A stretch of 64,000 bases of DNA from Yoonia litorea (GCF_900114675.1 NZ_FOZM01000001.1:868001-932000); one strand, 5' to 3'. Positions 9,485 through 17,755 are shown, counted from the first letter of the stretch. The notes: generated from the letters alone by a model not told the origin. Numbers and translations are program-made.

Positions 9485-12235
9485 TTAGGCTGCCTTGGCG
9501 AGATTGCGCAGAACGTAGTGCAGCACACCACCGCTCTGGATGTATTCAATCTCGACGGCCGTATCGATACGACACTTAAGTGTCACCTCTTTGACCGAAC
9601 CGTCGGCCATCTCGATCTTGGCTGTGACGTCCTGCAAAGGCTTCACGGTCTCAAGTCCCTCAATGGTCACGGTTTCCTCGCCGGTCAGACCGAGCGACTT
9701 GCGTGTATCACCGCCGGTGAACTCGAACGGGACAACGCCCATACCAACCAGGTTAGACCGGTGGATACGTTCAAATGATTCCGCGATGACGGCCTTGACG
9801 CCCAGCAGGGATGTGCCTTTGGCTGCCCAGTCGCGCGATGAACCCGCACCATACTGCTCGCCACCGAAGATAACGAGTGGTGTGCCGTTGGCCTGATGCG
9901 CCATTGAGGCTTCAAAGATCGACGTCTGTTCGCCGTCAGGTCCTTTGGTGTAGCCACCTTCGACACCGTCGAGCATCTCGTTCTTGATGCGGATGTTGGC
10001 AAATGTGCCGCGCATCATGATCTCGTGGTTACCACGGCGCGATCCGTAGCTGTTGAACTCGCGCACAGGCACCTGACGTTCGATCAGATACTGACCTGCT
10101 GGTGTGCTTTCCTTGAACGAGCCTGCAGGGGAGATGTGGTCGGTTGTAACCATGTCACCAAGAACCGCCAGAACCTTGGCATCAACAACGTCGTTGATAG
10201 AGCCTGCGTCCTTCGACATACCCTGGAAGTAAGGCGGGTTCTGGACATAGGTTGATGTCGCCGGCCAATCGTAGGTCTCGCCAGTGGAGGTTTCGACAGC
10301 CTGCCACTTTTCATCACCCTTGAAGACGTCAGCGTATTTCTTCTGGAAGGCTTCGCGTGTGACGGTTTTCTCGACCAGTTCATTGATCTCGGCAGAGGTC
10401 GGCCAGATGTCCTTGAGGTAGACATCATTGCCGTCCTTGTCCTGACCCAGCGGGTCATTCGTGAGGTCAATATTCATATCGCCAGCCAGCGCGTAAGCCA
10501 CGACAAGCGGCGGCGAGGCAAGGTAGTTGGCGCGCACATCAGGCGAGATCCGGCCTTCGAAGTTGCGGTTGCCTGACAGCACGGAGGTTGCGATCAGATC
10601 GCCTTCGGCGATGGCCTCTGACAGCTCTTTCTGGATCGGACCGGAGTTACCGATACAGGTCGTGCACCCGTAACCCACAAGGTTGAAACCGATCGCATCA
10701 AGGTCTTCCTGCAGGCCAGCGGCTTCGAGGTATTCCGATACAACCTGCGAACCCGGTGCGAGAGATGTCTTGACCCAAGGTTTGCGGTTCAGGCCCAGTT
10801 CGCGGGCCTTGCGCGCGACCAGACCTGCGCCGATCATCACGTAAGGGTTCGATGTGTTCGTGCAGGACGTAATCGAGGCGATCACAACCGAGCCGTCGCG
10901 CAATTCGTATTCCTCACCAGCGACAGGTTGGCTCTTGCGCGGGTCCATTGGCTCTTTGGGGGCAGGGCCCTCGGATGCCATCTTGTCAGCGGCATCGCTG
11001 CTGTCGATGCCGCGATATTCGTTGACCACGTCCATGAAGGCAGAAGATGCCTGATCAAGCGGCGTGTAATCCTGCGGACGCTTCGGACCAGAGATCGCAG
11101 GCACGATGGTGCCCATGTCGAGGTGCAAAGTGTCCGAATAGATCGGCGCGTAGTTTTCATCACGCCAGAACCCGTTTTCCTTGGCATAGGCTTCGACCAA
11201 GGCAATGCGGTCTTCGTCGCGACCGGTGTTGCGCAGGTAGCGGAGCGTTTCGCCGTCAATCGGGAAGAAACCACAGGTCGCACCGTATTCAGGCGCCATG
11301 TTTGCGATTGTCGCACGGTCGGCCAGTGGCAGACGGTCAAGACCTTCGCCATAGAACTCGACGAATTTGCCAACAACGCCAAGCTCACGCAGCATTTCCA
11401 CGACCTTCAGAACGAGGTCGGTGCCTGTTGTGCCTTCGACCATCTCGCCTGTCAGCTCGAAACCCACGACTTCAGGGATCAGCATCGAGACCGGCTGGCC
11501 CAGCATGGCGGCTTCGGCTTCGATCCCGCCAACGCCCCAGCCCAGGACGGCCAGACCGTTGACCATTGTGGTGTGGCTGTCTGTACCGACGAGGGTGTCA
11601 GGATAAGCGACTGTTTCGCCATTCTGGTCTTCGTCTGTCCAGACGGTCTGCGCCAGATACTCAAGGTTCACCTGATGGCAGATGCCGGTGCCTGGCGGCA
11701 CAACGCGGAAGTTGTTGAACGCGCCCTGACCCCATTTCAGGAACTGGTAACGTTCCATGTTGCGCTCATACTCGCGATCCACGTTCATCTGGAAGGCACG
11801 CGGGTTGCCGAATTCGTCGATCATAACCGAGTGGTCGATGACCAGATCGACAGGGTTCAGCGGGTTGATCTGCTGCGCATCGCCACCCAGTGCCACGATG
11901 CCGTCGCGCATGGCGGCAAGGTCAACAACCGCAGGCACGCCGGTGAAGTCCTGCATCAGAACGCGGGCAGGGCGGTAGGCGATTTCACGCGGGTTCTTAC
12001 CACCTTTGTCGGCCCATTCCGAGAACGCCTTGATATCGTCGACGGAAACCGAAAAGCCGCCATCTTCAAAACGCAGCAGGTTTTCGAGAACCACCTTCAA
12101 GGCCGCAGGCAGTTTGGAGAAGTCACCAAGACCCGCAGCCTCGGCAGCGGGGATCGAATAATAAGCGACTGACTGATCGCCGACCGTCATGGTCTTGCGG
12201 GTTTGTGCGGTATCCTTGCCGACTGTAATTGGCAT
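9485..12235 (-). CDS. acnA: Aconitate hydratase AcnA
   Basis: TCA-cycle enzyme interconverting citrate and isocitrate with a [4Fe-4S] cluster. The ATG at 12235 follows a GGAAGGGA ribosome binding site and gives 916 residues, usual for the AcnA/IRP type. Cluster ligands are the Cys of SITSCTNTSNP and the pair in YGCTTCIGNSG. The N-terminal ILMQDFTGVPAVVDLAAMR segment and C-terminal swivel domain (NSYGSRRGNHEIMMRGTF; YGAGSSRDWAAKG) are intact. Monocistronic. Confidence 0.97.
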   Translation of the reverse strand: MPITVGKDTAQTRKTMTVGDQSVAYYSIPAAEAAGLGDFSKLPAALKVVLENLLRFEDGGFSVSVDDIKAFSEWADKGGKNPREIAYRPARVLMQDFTGVPAVVDLAAMRDGIVALGGDAQQINPLNPVDLVIDHSVMIDEFGNPRAFQMNVDREYERNMERYQFLKWGQGAFNNFRVVPPGTGICHQVNLEYLAQTVWTDEDQNGETVAYPDTLVGTDSHTTMVNGLAVLGWGVGGIEAEAAMLGQPVSMLIPEVVGFELTGEMVEGTTGTDLVLKVVEMLRELGVVGKFVEFYGEGLDRLPLADRATIANMAPEYGATCGFFPIDGETLRYLRNTGRDEDRIALVEAYAKENGFWRDENYAPIYSDTLHLDMGTIVPAISGPKRPQDYTPLDQASSAFMDVVNEYRGIDSSDAADKMASEGPAPKEPMDPRKSQPVAGEEYELRDGSVVIASITSCTNTSNPYVMIGAGLVARKARELGLNRKPWVKTSLAPGSQVVSEYLEAAGLQEDLDAIGFNLVGYGCTTCIGNSGPIQKELSEAIAEGDLIATSVLSGNRNFEGRISPDVRANYLASPPLVVAYALAGDMNIDLTNDPLGQDKDGNDVYLKDIWPTSAEINELVEKTVTREAFQKKYADVFKGDEKWQAVETSTGETYDWPATSTYVQNPPYFQGMSKDAGSINDVVDAKVLAVLGDMVTTDHISPAGSFKESTPAGQYLIERQVPVREFNSYGSRRGNHEIMMRGTFANIRIKNEMLDGVEGGYTKGPDGEQTSIFEASMAHQANGTPLVIFGGEQYGAGSSRDWAAKGTSLLGVKAVIAESFERIHRSNLVGMGVVPFEFTGGDTRKSLGLTGEETVTIEGLETVKPLQDVTAKIEMADGSVKEVTLKCRIDTAVEIEYIQSGGVLHYVLRNLAKAA

Positions 12236-12463
12236 GCGTTTCCCTTCCGTGGCTAAAGCATTGCAGGCATTTCTGATCGATGTGGGCCAAAAAGCACGCA
12301 TCGCGAATCCTGCGATTTCGCGCGCTGTATACTATTGCACACAATCAAGATCAACAGCCTTGATGTTTGAAATAATCTTAACGCTACACTCGCAATTCGT
12401 TGATTGGTCATTTCAGCGCAAGGCCTCTAAACCTGAATGAAATCACTCAACCAAAGGCCCGTC

Positions 12464-13156
12464 ATGCGCGTTCTCTTCGCAGTTCTGTCATTTCTCGGTT
12501 TTTTCAGCGCGCAGCACGCCGTCGCTGAGGATGGTCCGGTGGTGGTTGAGCTTTACACCTCGCAAGGGTGCAGCTCTTGTCCGCCTGCAGATGCGCTCTT
12601 GCATGATCTGGCCGCGCGAGAGGACGTGATCGCGCTCGCACTTCACGTCGACTATTGGGATTACATCGGTTGGAAAGACATTTTTGGCCGGCCCGAAAAC
12701 ACCCAACGCCAGCACGGTTATGCAAGGGCGGCCAATGAACGGATCGTTTATACCCCTCAAATGGTGATCAACGGGCAGGACCATCTTGTCGGGTCGCGCA
12801 CCGGCGAGGTCATGGGCGCAGTGGAGCGTCATCTGGCCTTGGGTCAGGTCTTTGACGTGTCAGTCGTGCGTCAGGGCAACACAGTGACAATCGGTGCTGA
12901 TCCCGGCCCGCGCGGCCAGTATGAGGTGCAGATCGTCCGCTACTTGCCAAAAGCCACCGTCGACATTCGGCGCGGCGAAAACGCGGGTCGCACCATAAGC
13001 TATGCCAATATCGTTACGGCGTGGGATGCGGTCGCGCAGTGGGACGGACGTCAGGCGTTGCGGTTACGTGCGACAATCAGTGGTGACGAACCGGTTGTGG
13101 TGTTGCTTCAGTCTGTTGGTCATGGACCCATCGTTGGCGCAGCACAGCTTCGCTAG
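12464..13156 (+). CDS. DUF1223 secreted thioredoxin-like protein
   Basis: A 230-residue exported protein with an N-terminal signal sequence (MRVLFAVLSFLGFFSAQHAVA) and a thioredoxin-like N-terminal domain holding a CxxC in LYTSQGCSSCPPADALL. DUF1223 proteins are common in alphaproteobacteria with no settled function; the CxxC suggests periplasmic redox or metal handling. The ATG at 12464 has AAAGG six bases upstream; an in-frame ATG at 12437 is possible but poorly served. Its stop overlaps the converging acyltransferase stop. Confidence 0.85.
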   Translation: MRVLFAVLSFLGFFSAQHAVAEDGPVVVELYTSQGCSSCPPADALLHDLAAREDVIALALHVDYWDYIGWKDIFGRPENTQRQHGYARAANERIVYTPQMVINGQDHLVGSRTGEVMGAVERHLALGQVFDVSVVRQGNTVTIGADPGPRGQYEVQIVRYLPKATVDIRRGENAGRTISYANIVTAWDAVAQWDGRQALRLRATISGDEPVVVLLQSVGHGPIVGAAQLR

Positions 13157-14037
13157 GGCTGACCGCCATCCTTCCACCGCCGATGCACCCAGAACCATTG
13201 TGACGGATGACGCGCAATCTGCGCCTCAAGCCGCGCATTGAGCGCGAGGATCATCTCAACGGGTGTAGTGTGCGGAATTGGCGCTTCGACCTCGATCTGG
13301 AATGAAACACCGTCGTCTTGGCGGATGCCAAAGACTGGGATCACAATCGCATCAACCCGTAATGCAATTTCGGCAAGCGAGATGGCCGTCTTTGCCTTAT
13401 GACCCAGAAAAGGCAGGCGCTCGTGACCGGCTGAGACGTCAAAGTAGAGCGTTGCCATCCCGCCGCGCTTCAGGTGTTTGACAAAAGCCATTGTGCCTTG
13501 ACGGCCTTGGGCAAAGCAGGGCGCGCCGAGCGATTCAAGCGCGCCGACGTAAAGCTCGTTGAAATAGGGGTTGGTCATGGGCCGGTAGAGACTGCCAATC
13601 TCGTAGCCAAGTGCGGAAAGGGCGTGCCTTGGGGCTTCAGGGTTGCCGAAGTGCGCACCGGCAAGGATCACGGGCCGTTTCGCCGCTGCTGCCTCTGCCA
13701 GAACCGGCAGTCCCGGTCCGACCGGGGGCAGGGCTGCCGCGTGATCGGTGAACTCACGAAATGACTGGAATTCCATAAAGCTGCGACCGAAGTTGTCGCA
13801 GACGGCGTCTGCAAGCGCACGGCGTTCGGTGGCCGACATTTCAGGATAGATCCGCGCCAGATTATTTTCGGCACGCTTGGTATAGCCAGAGAGTGGCCCA
13901 ATTGCCTTTGCTGTGATGCGTCCAAAACGGGCGATGCGCTCCGCATAAGGGCGACGCCTCAGCGCGGCAATCATCGCACGTAACATACGGTCGGTCACCC
14001 AATCGGCGGCCTTTGAGCTTGAGGTTGTCTTTGCCAC
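13153..14037 (-). CDS. Lysophospholipid (LpxL-like) acyltransferase
   Basis: Membrane-associated acyltransferase of the LpxL/HtrB-like LPLAT family, 294 residues. Family features are GAHFGNPEAPRHALS (in place of the classic HxxxxD), the glycine-rich LGHKAKTAISLAE, and the C-terminal PSQWFWVHRRWK. It may acylate lipid A or another lipid; the acceptor cannot be told. A GTG start at 14037 lies 5 bp after the nitrile hydratase alpha-like stop with no clear ribosome binding site, so it looks translationally coupled to that operon. An internal Met at residue 18 is an alternative start. Confidence 0.82.
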   Translation of the reverse strand: MAKTTSSSKAADWVTDRMLRAMIAALRRRPYAERIARFGRITAKAIGPLSGYTKRAENNLARIYPEMSATERRALADAVCDNFGRSFMEFQSFREFTDHAAALPPVGPGLPVLAEAAAAKRPVILAGAHFGNPEAPRHALSALGYEIGSLYRPMTNPYFNELYVGALESLGAPCFAQGRQGTMAFVKHLKRGGMATLYFDVSAGHERLPFLGHKAKTAISLAEIALRVDAIVIPVFGIRQDDGVSFQIEVEAPIPHTTPVEMILALNARLEAQIARHPSQWFWVHRRWKDGGQP

Positions 14038-14042
14038 GGGCG

Positions 14043-14678
14043 TTAGGGTGCCTTTGCCAGTCCGGTGCCGATCATGCTGTCTCTGGTGACGAGTGCGGCA
14101 AGCGCCTCCTCATCAAGCCCTTCTGTCCCTTCAGGGCGCATCGGGATCACCACGTAGCGCATATCGGCAGTGCTGTCGTGCACCCGGACCGTCGTGCCAT
14201 CGGGCAGATCGACGCCAAACTCCGCAAGCACCTTGCGCGGTTCCTTGACGGTGCGGGCGCGATAGGCGCGGGATTTGTACCAGTCCGGCGGCAATCCCAA
14301 AAGATTGCGCGGATAGCACGAACACAAGGTGCAGACGACGACGTTATGGACCTCTGCTGTATTCTCAAGCGCAATCAGGCGCATGGGCCCGATATCAAAA
14401 CCCATCTCGCGCGTTGCCGCACTGGCGTCGGCAAACAACGCCTCGCGAAAGGCAGGGTCGGTCCACGCGCGCGCCACGACTTTTGCGCCATCAGTAGGGG
14501 ATCGCGCATCCATAGCGTCAATTTGGGCGCTGATCTCTGCGGCTGTGGTCACACCCTTTTCGATCAGCAACTCGCGCACCGCGATTTCCATTTGCTGCCA
14601 ATAGGTAAGCGGGTGATCGTTATCCGGCCGATAGGGGTGACCTGATGGTGACAGGTGGTCATGGTGATCATGTGGCAT
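14043..14678 (-). CDS. Nitrile hydratase alpha / thiocyanate hydrolase gamma-like subunit
   Basis: Metal-binding catalytic subunit of the nitrile hydratase superfamily, 211 residues. The claw motif VCTLCSCYP supplies Cys116, Cys119 and Cys121, the cobalt-type pattern in which two cysteines are oxidised to sulfinic and sulfenic acids. The C-terminal RPEGTEG and ALVTRDSMIG blocks are typical, and the N-terminus is rich in histidine (PHDHHDH). The ATG at 14678 overlaps the end of the preceding gene by 11 bp. Thiocyanate hydrolase gamma and classic alpha subunits share these motifs, so the substrate (nitrile, thiocyanate or other) is not settled. No activator gene is adjacent. Confidence 0.88.
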   Translation of the reverse strand: MPHDHHDHLSPSGHPYRPDNDHPLTYWQQMEIAVRELLIEKGVTTAAEISAQIDAMDARSPTDGAKVVARAWTDPAFREALFADASAATREMGFDIGPMRLIALENTAEVHNVVVCTLCSCYPRNLLGLPPDWYKSRAYRARTVKEPRKVLAEFGVDLPDGTTVRVHDSTADMRYVVIPMRPEGTEGLDEEALAALVTRDSMIGTGLAKAP

Positions 14679-14970
14679 GGGGTGCCTCCGCAGGCGCAAG
14701 CCAGTGGGCGTAGATTTCAGCATCGAGCGTGTCTTGCGGATTCTCTGCCGCATCGCCCCATACCTCCGCCATCGAAAACCGGACCCGCAGCAATGGTGTC
14801 GGGGTTCCGGCGTGGCGATAGGCGAGTTCTTCGGGATTAGGAAAGGATCCAAGCTCGCGTTCGATCCATCCTGTTTTGCCGCGCAAGTAGGCAGGCGTTC
14901 TCACGTGGCCCGGCGGCATATCCTCACGGACCCGCAGATATGTGCGTTCAGTCACTTGCGGCCTCCCCAT
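14668..14970 (-). CDS. Nitrile hydratase beta C-terminal half (thiocyanate hydrolase alpha-like)
   Basis: A 100-residue SH3-like protein matching only the C-terminal half of nitrile hydratase beta. GHVRTPAYLRGKTGWIE (residues 21-37) contains the Arg24 equivalent that contacts the oxidised cysteines in this family, and RVRFSMAEVWGDAAENPQDT is the usual beta C-terminal block. It overlaps the gene for the N-terminal half by 23 bp and the alpha-like gene by 11 bp. A GTG at 14955 is an alternative start giving a smaller overlap. This separate-gene state matches thiocyanate hydrolase and toyocamycin nitrile hydratase. Confidence 0.85.
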   Translation of the reverse strand: MGRPQVTERTYLRVREDMPPGHVRTPAYLRGKTGWIERELGSFPNPEELAYRHAGTPTPLLRVRFSMAEVWGDAAENPQDTLDAEIYAHWLAPAEAPHAT

Positions 14971-15298
14971 ATGTCGGGCCGCGTGCGGCGACCTCGGTCA
15001 TTTTGGTGGCAAGTTCGGCAGTCGTATAAACACCGGCTTCGATCAGGTTCTGATTGACCGAGGAAATCCAGCGTTCGTAGTATGACATGGTTTCAAACGC
15101 TTCTTCCCCCATATCTTCAAGGACGCGTCGCAGACCATCGACCGTGAAATGACCTTCTGAAGACGCTATCACCAGCAGGGCGTCAACGCGTTTTTCCCAA
15201 AGTGCGAAATCATGTGAGGCGTCAGGTACAGGCCCGGCGGCTGTTCCGCCCATGTCGTGCCAGCGCCGCCCGTCGAAGGATTTGGATGTTGTGCTCAT
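14948..15298 (-). CDS. Nitrile hydratase beta N-terminal half (thiocyanate hydrolase beta-like)
   Basis: A 116-residue protein matching only the N-terminal half of nitrile hydratase beta. It keeps the opening WHDMGG signature (residues 13-18) and MSYYERWISS (71-80), whose Arg76 matches the family arginine that contacts the metal site. It ends TKMTEVAARGPTYGEAASD with no SH3 barrel, which is supplied by the next gene. Nitrile hydratase activator proteins are also related to this half, so it could double as a maturation factor. First gene of the operon. Confidence 0.83.
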   Translation of the reverse strand: MSTTSKSFDGRRWHDMGGTAAGPVPDASHDFALWEKRVDALLVIASSEGHFTVDGLRRVLEDMGEEAFETMSYYERWISSVNQNLIEAGVYTTAELATKMTEVAARGPTYGEAASD

Positions 15299-15380
15299 GC
15301 TTGTGAGCGTAACGCAAATCCGAAACAGGGTGAATCATATTTTCAGGGCAGGGGTGGCTAAGGCCGCAATCGACATAAGA

Positions 15381-16415
15381 TCAATCTGGAGCGAGTTCAT
15401 CGTCAGGGTCTTTGAGGGTGATCAGTCCAGCCTCGACCATTTCCCTAATGGCTGCCGTGACCTCTGCCATGGCTGCTTCTGCCTTGTCTTTCTGCACCTT
15501 GCCGCGCTCGTCGATTTCATCGCGAAGCTGCGAGGCCATCCTTTGGGAAAGGCTGGAAAGGATAAACTCTGCCGATTTTACATGTGCATCATCACTCGCG
15601 CTGGCCGCAGCTAGGGCGGTGCTGAGTGCTGTGTTATCCACGTTGCGGATCACGTTCGGGATATCGGTGGCCTGAACACGCGGTGCGATATCCTTGAACG
15701 TGAAGATCGCCTTTCGGACATCACTGGCAAAGGGCCGATCCTGGGCATCAAGATGTTCCAGCACATCTTCGCGGGTCTCTGATGGTGTCGCATTCAAAAC
15801 AGCACCCAGCCGCTGCACGGGAGGCTTATCAAAGGCGCGCGGGCTGGGTCGCGCGTAATCCTGTGCCAGTGCTGCCCCGATCCTGCGGACTGCATCGGGT
15901 TTGACGTCTGCTGTCTTTGACATTGCATATGTGATGGCGCGGGCGTGCGGCCCCTCAAGCTTGGACAGAACGGCGGCAGCTTTGCTGACTTGGGTTTTGG
16001 ACAGCACGATTGCGGAAACCTCAATGCTTTCGTTTTGCATGATCTTGACGATCTCCGCCTCTGGCAGGTCCACTACCAGCGGCCAGTGATCGCCTTCCCG
16101 CACGGATGTCAGCTGTTGGCGCAGGCTTTCGGCCAAGGGTGGGCTTAAATGCGCTGAGAGTGCCTCAATCGCGCCGTCCCGTGAGCCTGGCGCAGTCAGG
16201 CCGATGCTTTCGATTTCCGCGGTAAACTCGGCCACAATCGCATCGAGATCCTGCCTGCTGATCCGTCTGATGTCCCCCAAAGCATCCGTCAGCGCGCTTT
16301 GTGTCGATTCGGGCAGTTTCGCCAGTTCGATCCCATCGCCCGTTTCAATCATGAGTTGAACGACAGCGGCGGCTTTTTGTCGCTGGGTGAGTGGATATGT
16401 GTTGGGTGTCTCCAT
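15381..16415 (-). CDS. Orphan FliG-like flagellar motor switch protein
   Basis: A 344-residue protein with FliG architecture. It opens LTQRQKAAAVVQLMI as FliG does; a middle domain has LSKLEGPHARAITYAM where canonical FliG has EHPQ, so that motif is degenerate; the C-terminal torque domain is best conserved (VRKAIFTFKDI; then SQRMASQLRDEIDERG). No other flagellar gene is in the window. It could be a rotor component encoded apart from the main cluster or a paralogue with another role. It lies 47 bp after the HTH-less LuxR gene and may share its transcript. Confidence 0.75.
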   Translation of the reverse strand: METPNTYPLTQRQKAAAVVQLMIETGDGIELAKLPESTQSALTDALGDIRRISRQDLDAIVAEFTAEIESIGLTAPGSRDGAIEALSAHLSPPLAESLRQQLTSVREGDHWPLVVDLPEAEIVKIMQNESIEVSAIVLSKTQVSKAAAVLSKLEGPHARAITYAMSKTADVKPDAVRRIGAALAQDYARPSPRAFDKPPVQRLGAVLNATPSETREDVLEHLDAQDRPFASDVRKAIFTFKDIAPRVQATDIPNVIRNVDNTALSTALAAASASDDAHVKSAEFILSSLSQRMASQLRDEIDERGKVQKDKAEAAMAEVTAAIREMVEAGLITLKDPDDELAPD

Positions 16416-16462
16416 CAGACTGCCTTAGCCTGAAGGAGGTAAAGAATTCGTCTAGCCTAACG

Positions 16463-16951
16463 CTACGATCCGGGGTGGGTCACCATGACTGCCATCTTCT
16501 TGAGATGCGCAAGCGTCGCCTCGTTCAGTTCGGAGGTATCTGCGGTCGCATCGTGGATCAGTTTCATGTCCTTGAAGATCAGTTCAATCTCTTCATCTGT
16601 CAGTTCGCGATCCGATCGCGCCAAGCCGCCCAAACTGCGGCTTCCATTGGTGTTCACGGCAACAACCGCACCAAACTTCATGCCGTATTCAGACGCGAGT
16701 TTCATCACGCCGGAGCTGTCATCAAGGTTCGACCAGCGCTCTGTTCCTTCGTTCGAGAAACCCCATGCAACCATCGGATCAACCATCAACAATCCGTTGC
16801 TGGAATAGTGGTCCAGCCATGCCTTCGGGTAGGTCTGAAAGACAAACTTGGGCGCCATCAGCTCGATATGAAACCCGAGTGCATATCCAGCGGGACTCAA
16901 CTTATGGAGACGTCCGAGGGCTTCACTAACTATGGTTTCATTCGTCGACAT
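16463..16951 (-). CDS. LuxR-like autoinducer-binding protein without HTH domain
   Basis: A 162-residue protein made only of the LuxR autoinducer-binding domain. Family ligand-pocket positions are kept in WLDHYSSNGLLMVDPMVAWG (Trp, Tyr, Asp-Pro) and YGMKFGAVVAV, and RSDRELTDEE matches RSDREFTELE in the neighbouring LuxR, showing paralogy. The chain stops where the helix-turn-helix would begin, and the 47 bp to fliG hold no HTH remnant. It could bind signal or form inactive dimers with the intact LuxR, as HTH-less LuxR proteins do elsewhere; that is inference. Divergent from luxR across 141 bp. Confidence 0.85.
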   Translation of the reverse strand: MSTNETIVSEALGRLHKLSPAGYALGFHIELMAPKFVFQTYPKAWLDHYSSNGLLMVDPMVAWGFSNEGTERWSNLDDSSGVMKLASEYGMKFGAVVAVNTNGSRSLGGLARSDRELTDEEIELIFKDMKLIHDATADTSELNEATLAHLKKMAVMVTHPGS

Positions 16952-16985
16952 GTTGTACTCAACTTGGGGTAGGTGGGCAGATGAT

Positions 16986-17037
16986 ACACAATTTGGTGTT
17001 ATCCAAATGCTAACGCCCCTATTCTAGTCGCATTAGC
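16986..17037. promoter_or_regulatory. Inverted repeats between the divergent luxR-like genes
   Basis: Two dyad elements in the 141 bp intergenic region: ACAC-AATTTG-GTGT (16986-16999) and GCTAACGC / GCATTAGC (17009-17016 and 17030-17037, one mismatch, 13 bp spacer). Candidate operators for LuxR or another dimeric regulator; neither matches the classic lux box closely. Confidence 0.4.
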
Positions 17038-17092
17038 GTTGATGCCACAAACACTTTGTTTTATGCCGGTCGGGGACCTTTGAGGTAGAAAT

Positions 17093-17701
17093 ATGTCAGA
17101 TCTTCTCGGCCTTGACGAGATTGGACAGCTAGCGCCGGCAGGTTACTACATTGCTTTGCGGATCGGCTTTGCGTTCCCGATGGAAGAGGTGAACGAGCTT
17201 CCTGACGATTGGGTCCGTCACTATACCGTCAACGGTTTTGGGCTGTTTGATCCTGTCCTGAGGTGGGCCTATGCCAATGTCGGGACATGCCGCTGGTCCG
17301 ACCTGAAAATCGACGATCCCCGCAATATCATGTCACAGGCGCAAAGCTTTGGCCTGCGTTACGGGCTTGTGGTGTCGGTCTTCGATTCCGGCGCAAATGC
17401 ACAGCGGTCCTTTGCATCTTTTGCGCGATCTGACCGTGAATTTACAGAGCTTGAGTCAAAGCTGCTGCTGGCCTACCTGCGGCGCCGTCATCACGAGGCA
17501 GCACCACCCACCAACCTGACCAAAGCAGAGCTTGAAGCACTGGGTATGGTGAAGGACGGATTGCGACTGAAAGAAATCGCCTACAGGTTGAATGTGAGCG
17601 AGGGTGCGGTCAAGCAAAGGCTCAAGAACGCCAAAAAGAAACTTGGTGCAAAAACGGGCTCGCAAGCTGCCGCATTAGCCAACCAGTTCGGTCTAATCTA
17701 G
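17093..17701 (+). CDS. LuxR-family quorum sensing regulator
   Basis: A 202-residue transcriptional regulator with an N-terminal autoinducer-binding domain (residues 1-140) and a C-terminal LuxR HTH (about 143-202). Ligand-pocket residues appear in WVRHYTVNGFGLFDPVLRWA. The HTH reads LTKAELEALGMVKDGLRLKEIAYRLNVSEGAVKQRLKNAKKKLGAK, a normal GerE-type domain (shown here in outline: LKEIAYRLNVSEGAVKQRL is the core). GAGG precedes the ATG. luxI lies 123 bp downstream on the same strand, so the two form a LuxR/LuxI pair. Confidence 0.92.
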   Translation: MSDLLGLDEIGQLAPAGYYIALRIGFAFPMEEVNELPDDWVRHYTVNGFGLFDPVLRWAYANVGTCRWSDLKIDDPRNIMSQAQSFGLRYGLVVSVFDSGANAQRSFASFARSDREFTELESKLLLAYLRRRHHEAAPPTNLTKAELEALGMVKDGLRLKEIAYRLNVSEGAVKQRLKNAKKKLGAKTGSQAAALANQFGLI

Positions 17702-17725
17702 TCAGAACGCCCGGTTTTTTTTCAC

Positions 17726-17755
17726 TTAGCGAAGAATTAACGCTAACCTTAGGTT
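17726..17755 (+). promoter_or_regulatory. Candidate operator upstream of luxI
   Basis: Two overlapping dyads about 70-100 bp before luxI: TTAGCG / CGCTAA (17726-17731 and 17741-17746, perfect, 9 bp spacer) and AACCT-T-AGGTT (17745-17755). The CGCTAA hexamer recurs in the region before luxR. Possible LuxR site for autoinduction; TTAACGCTAACCTTA also loosely resembles a CtrA site. Confidence 0.4.

Noticed and set aside
10928-12172. 414-codon open frame on the plus strand inside acnA
   Set aside because: It lies fully antisense to the well-identified aconitase, has no domain and reads as a GC-driven shadow.
16416-16462. HTH remnant after the truncated LuxR gene
   Set aside because: Only 47 bp remain before the fliG-like gene and none of the frames reads like a GerE-type HTH.
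17737-17751. CtrA-like site TTAA-N7-TTAA before luxI
   Set aside because: Only the first half-site matches; the second reads CTTA. Mentioned as loose resemblance only.
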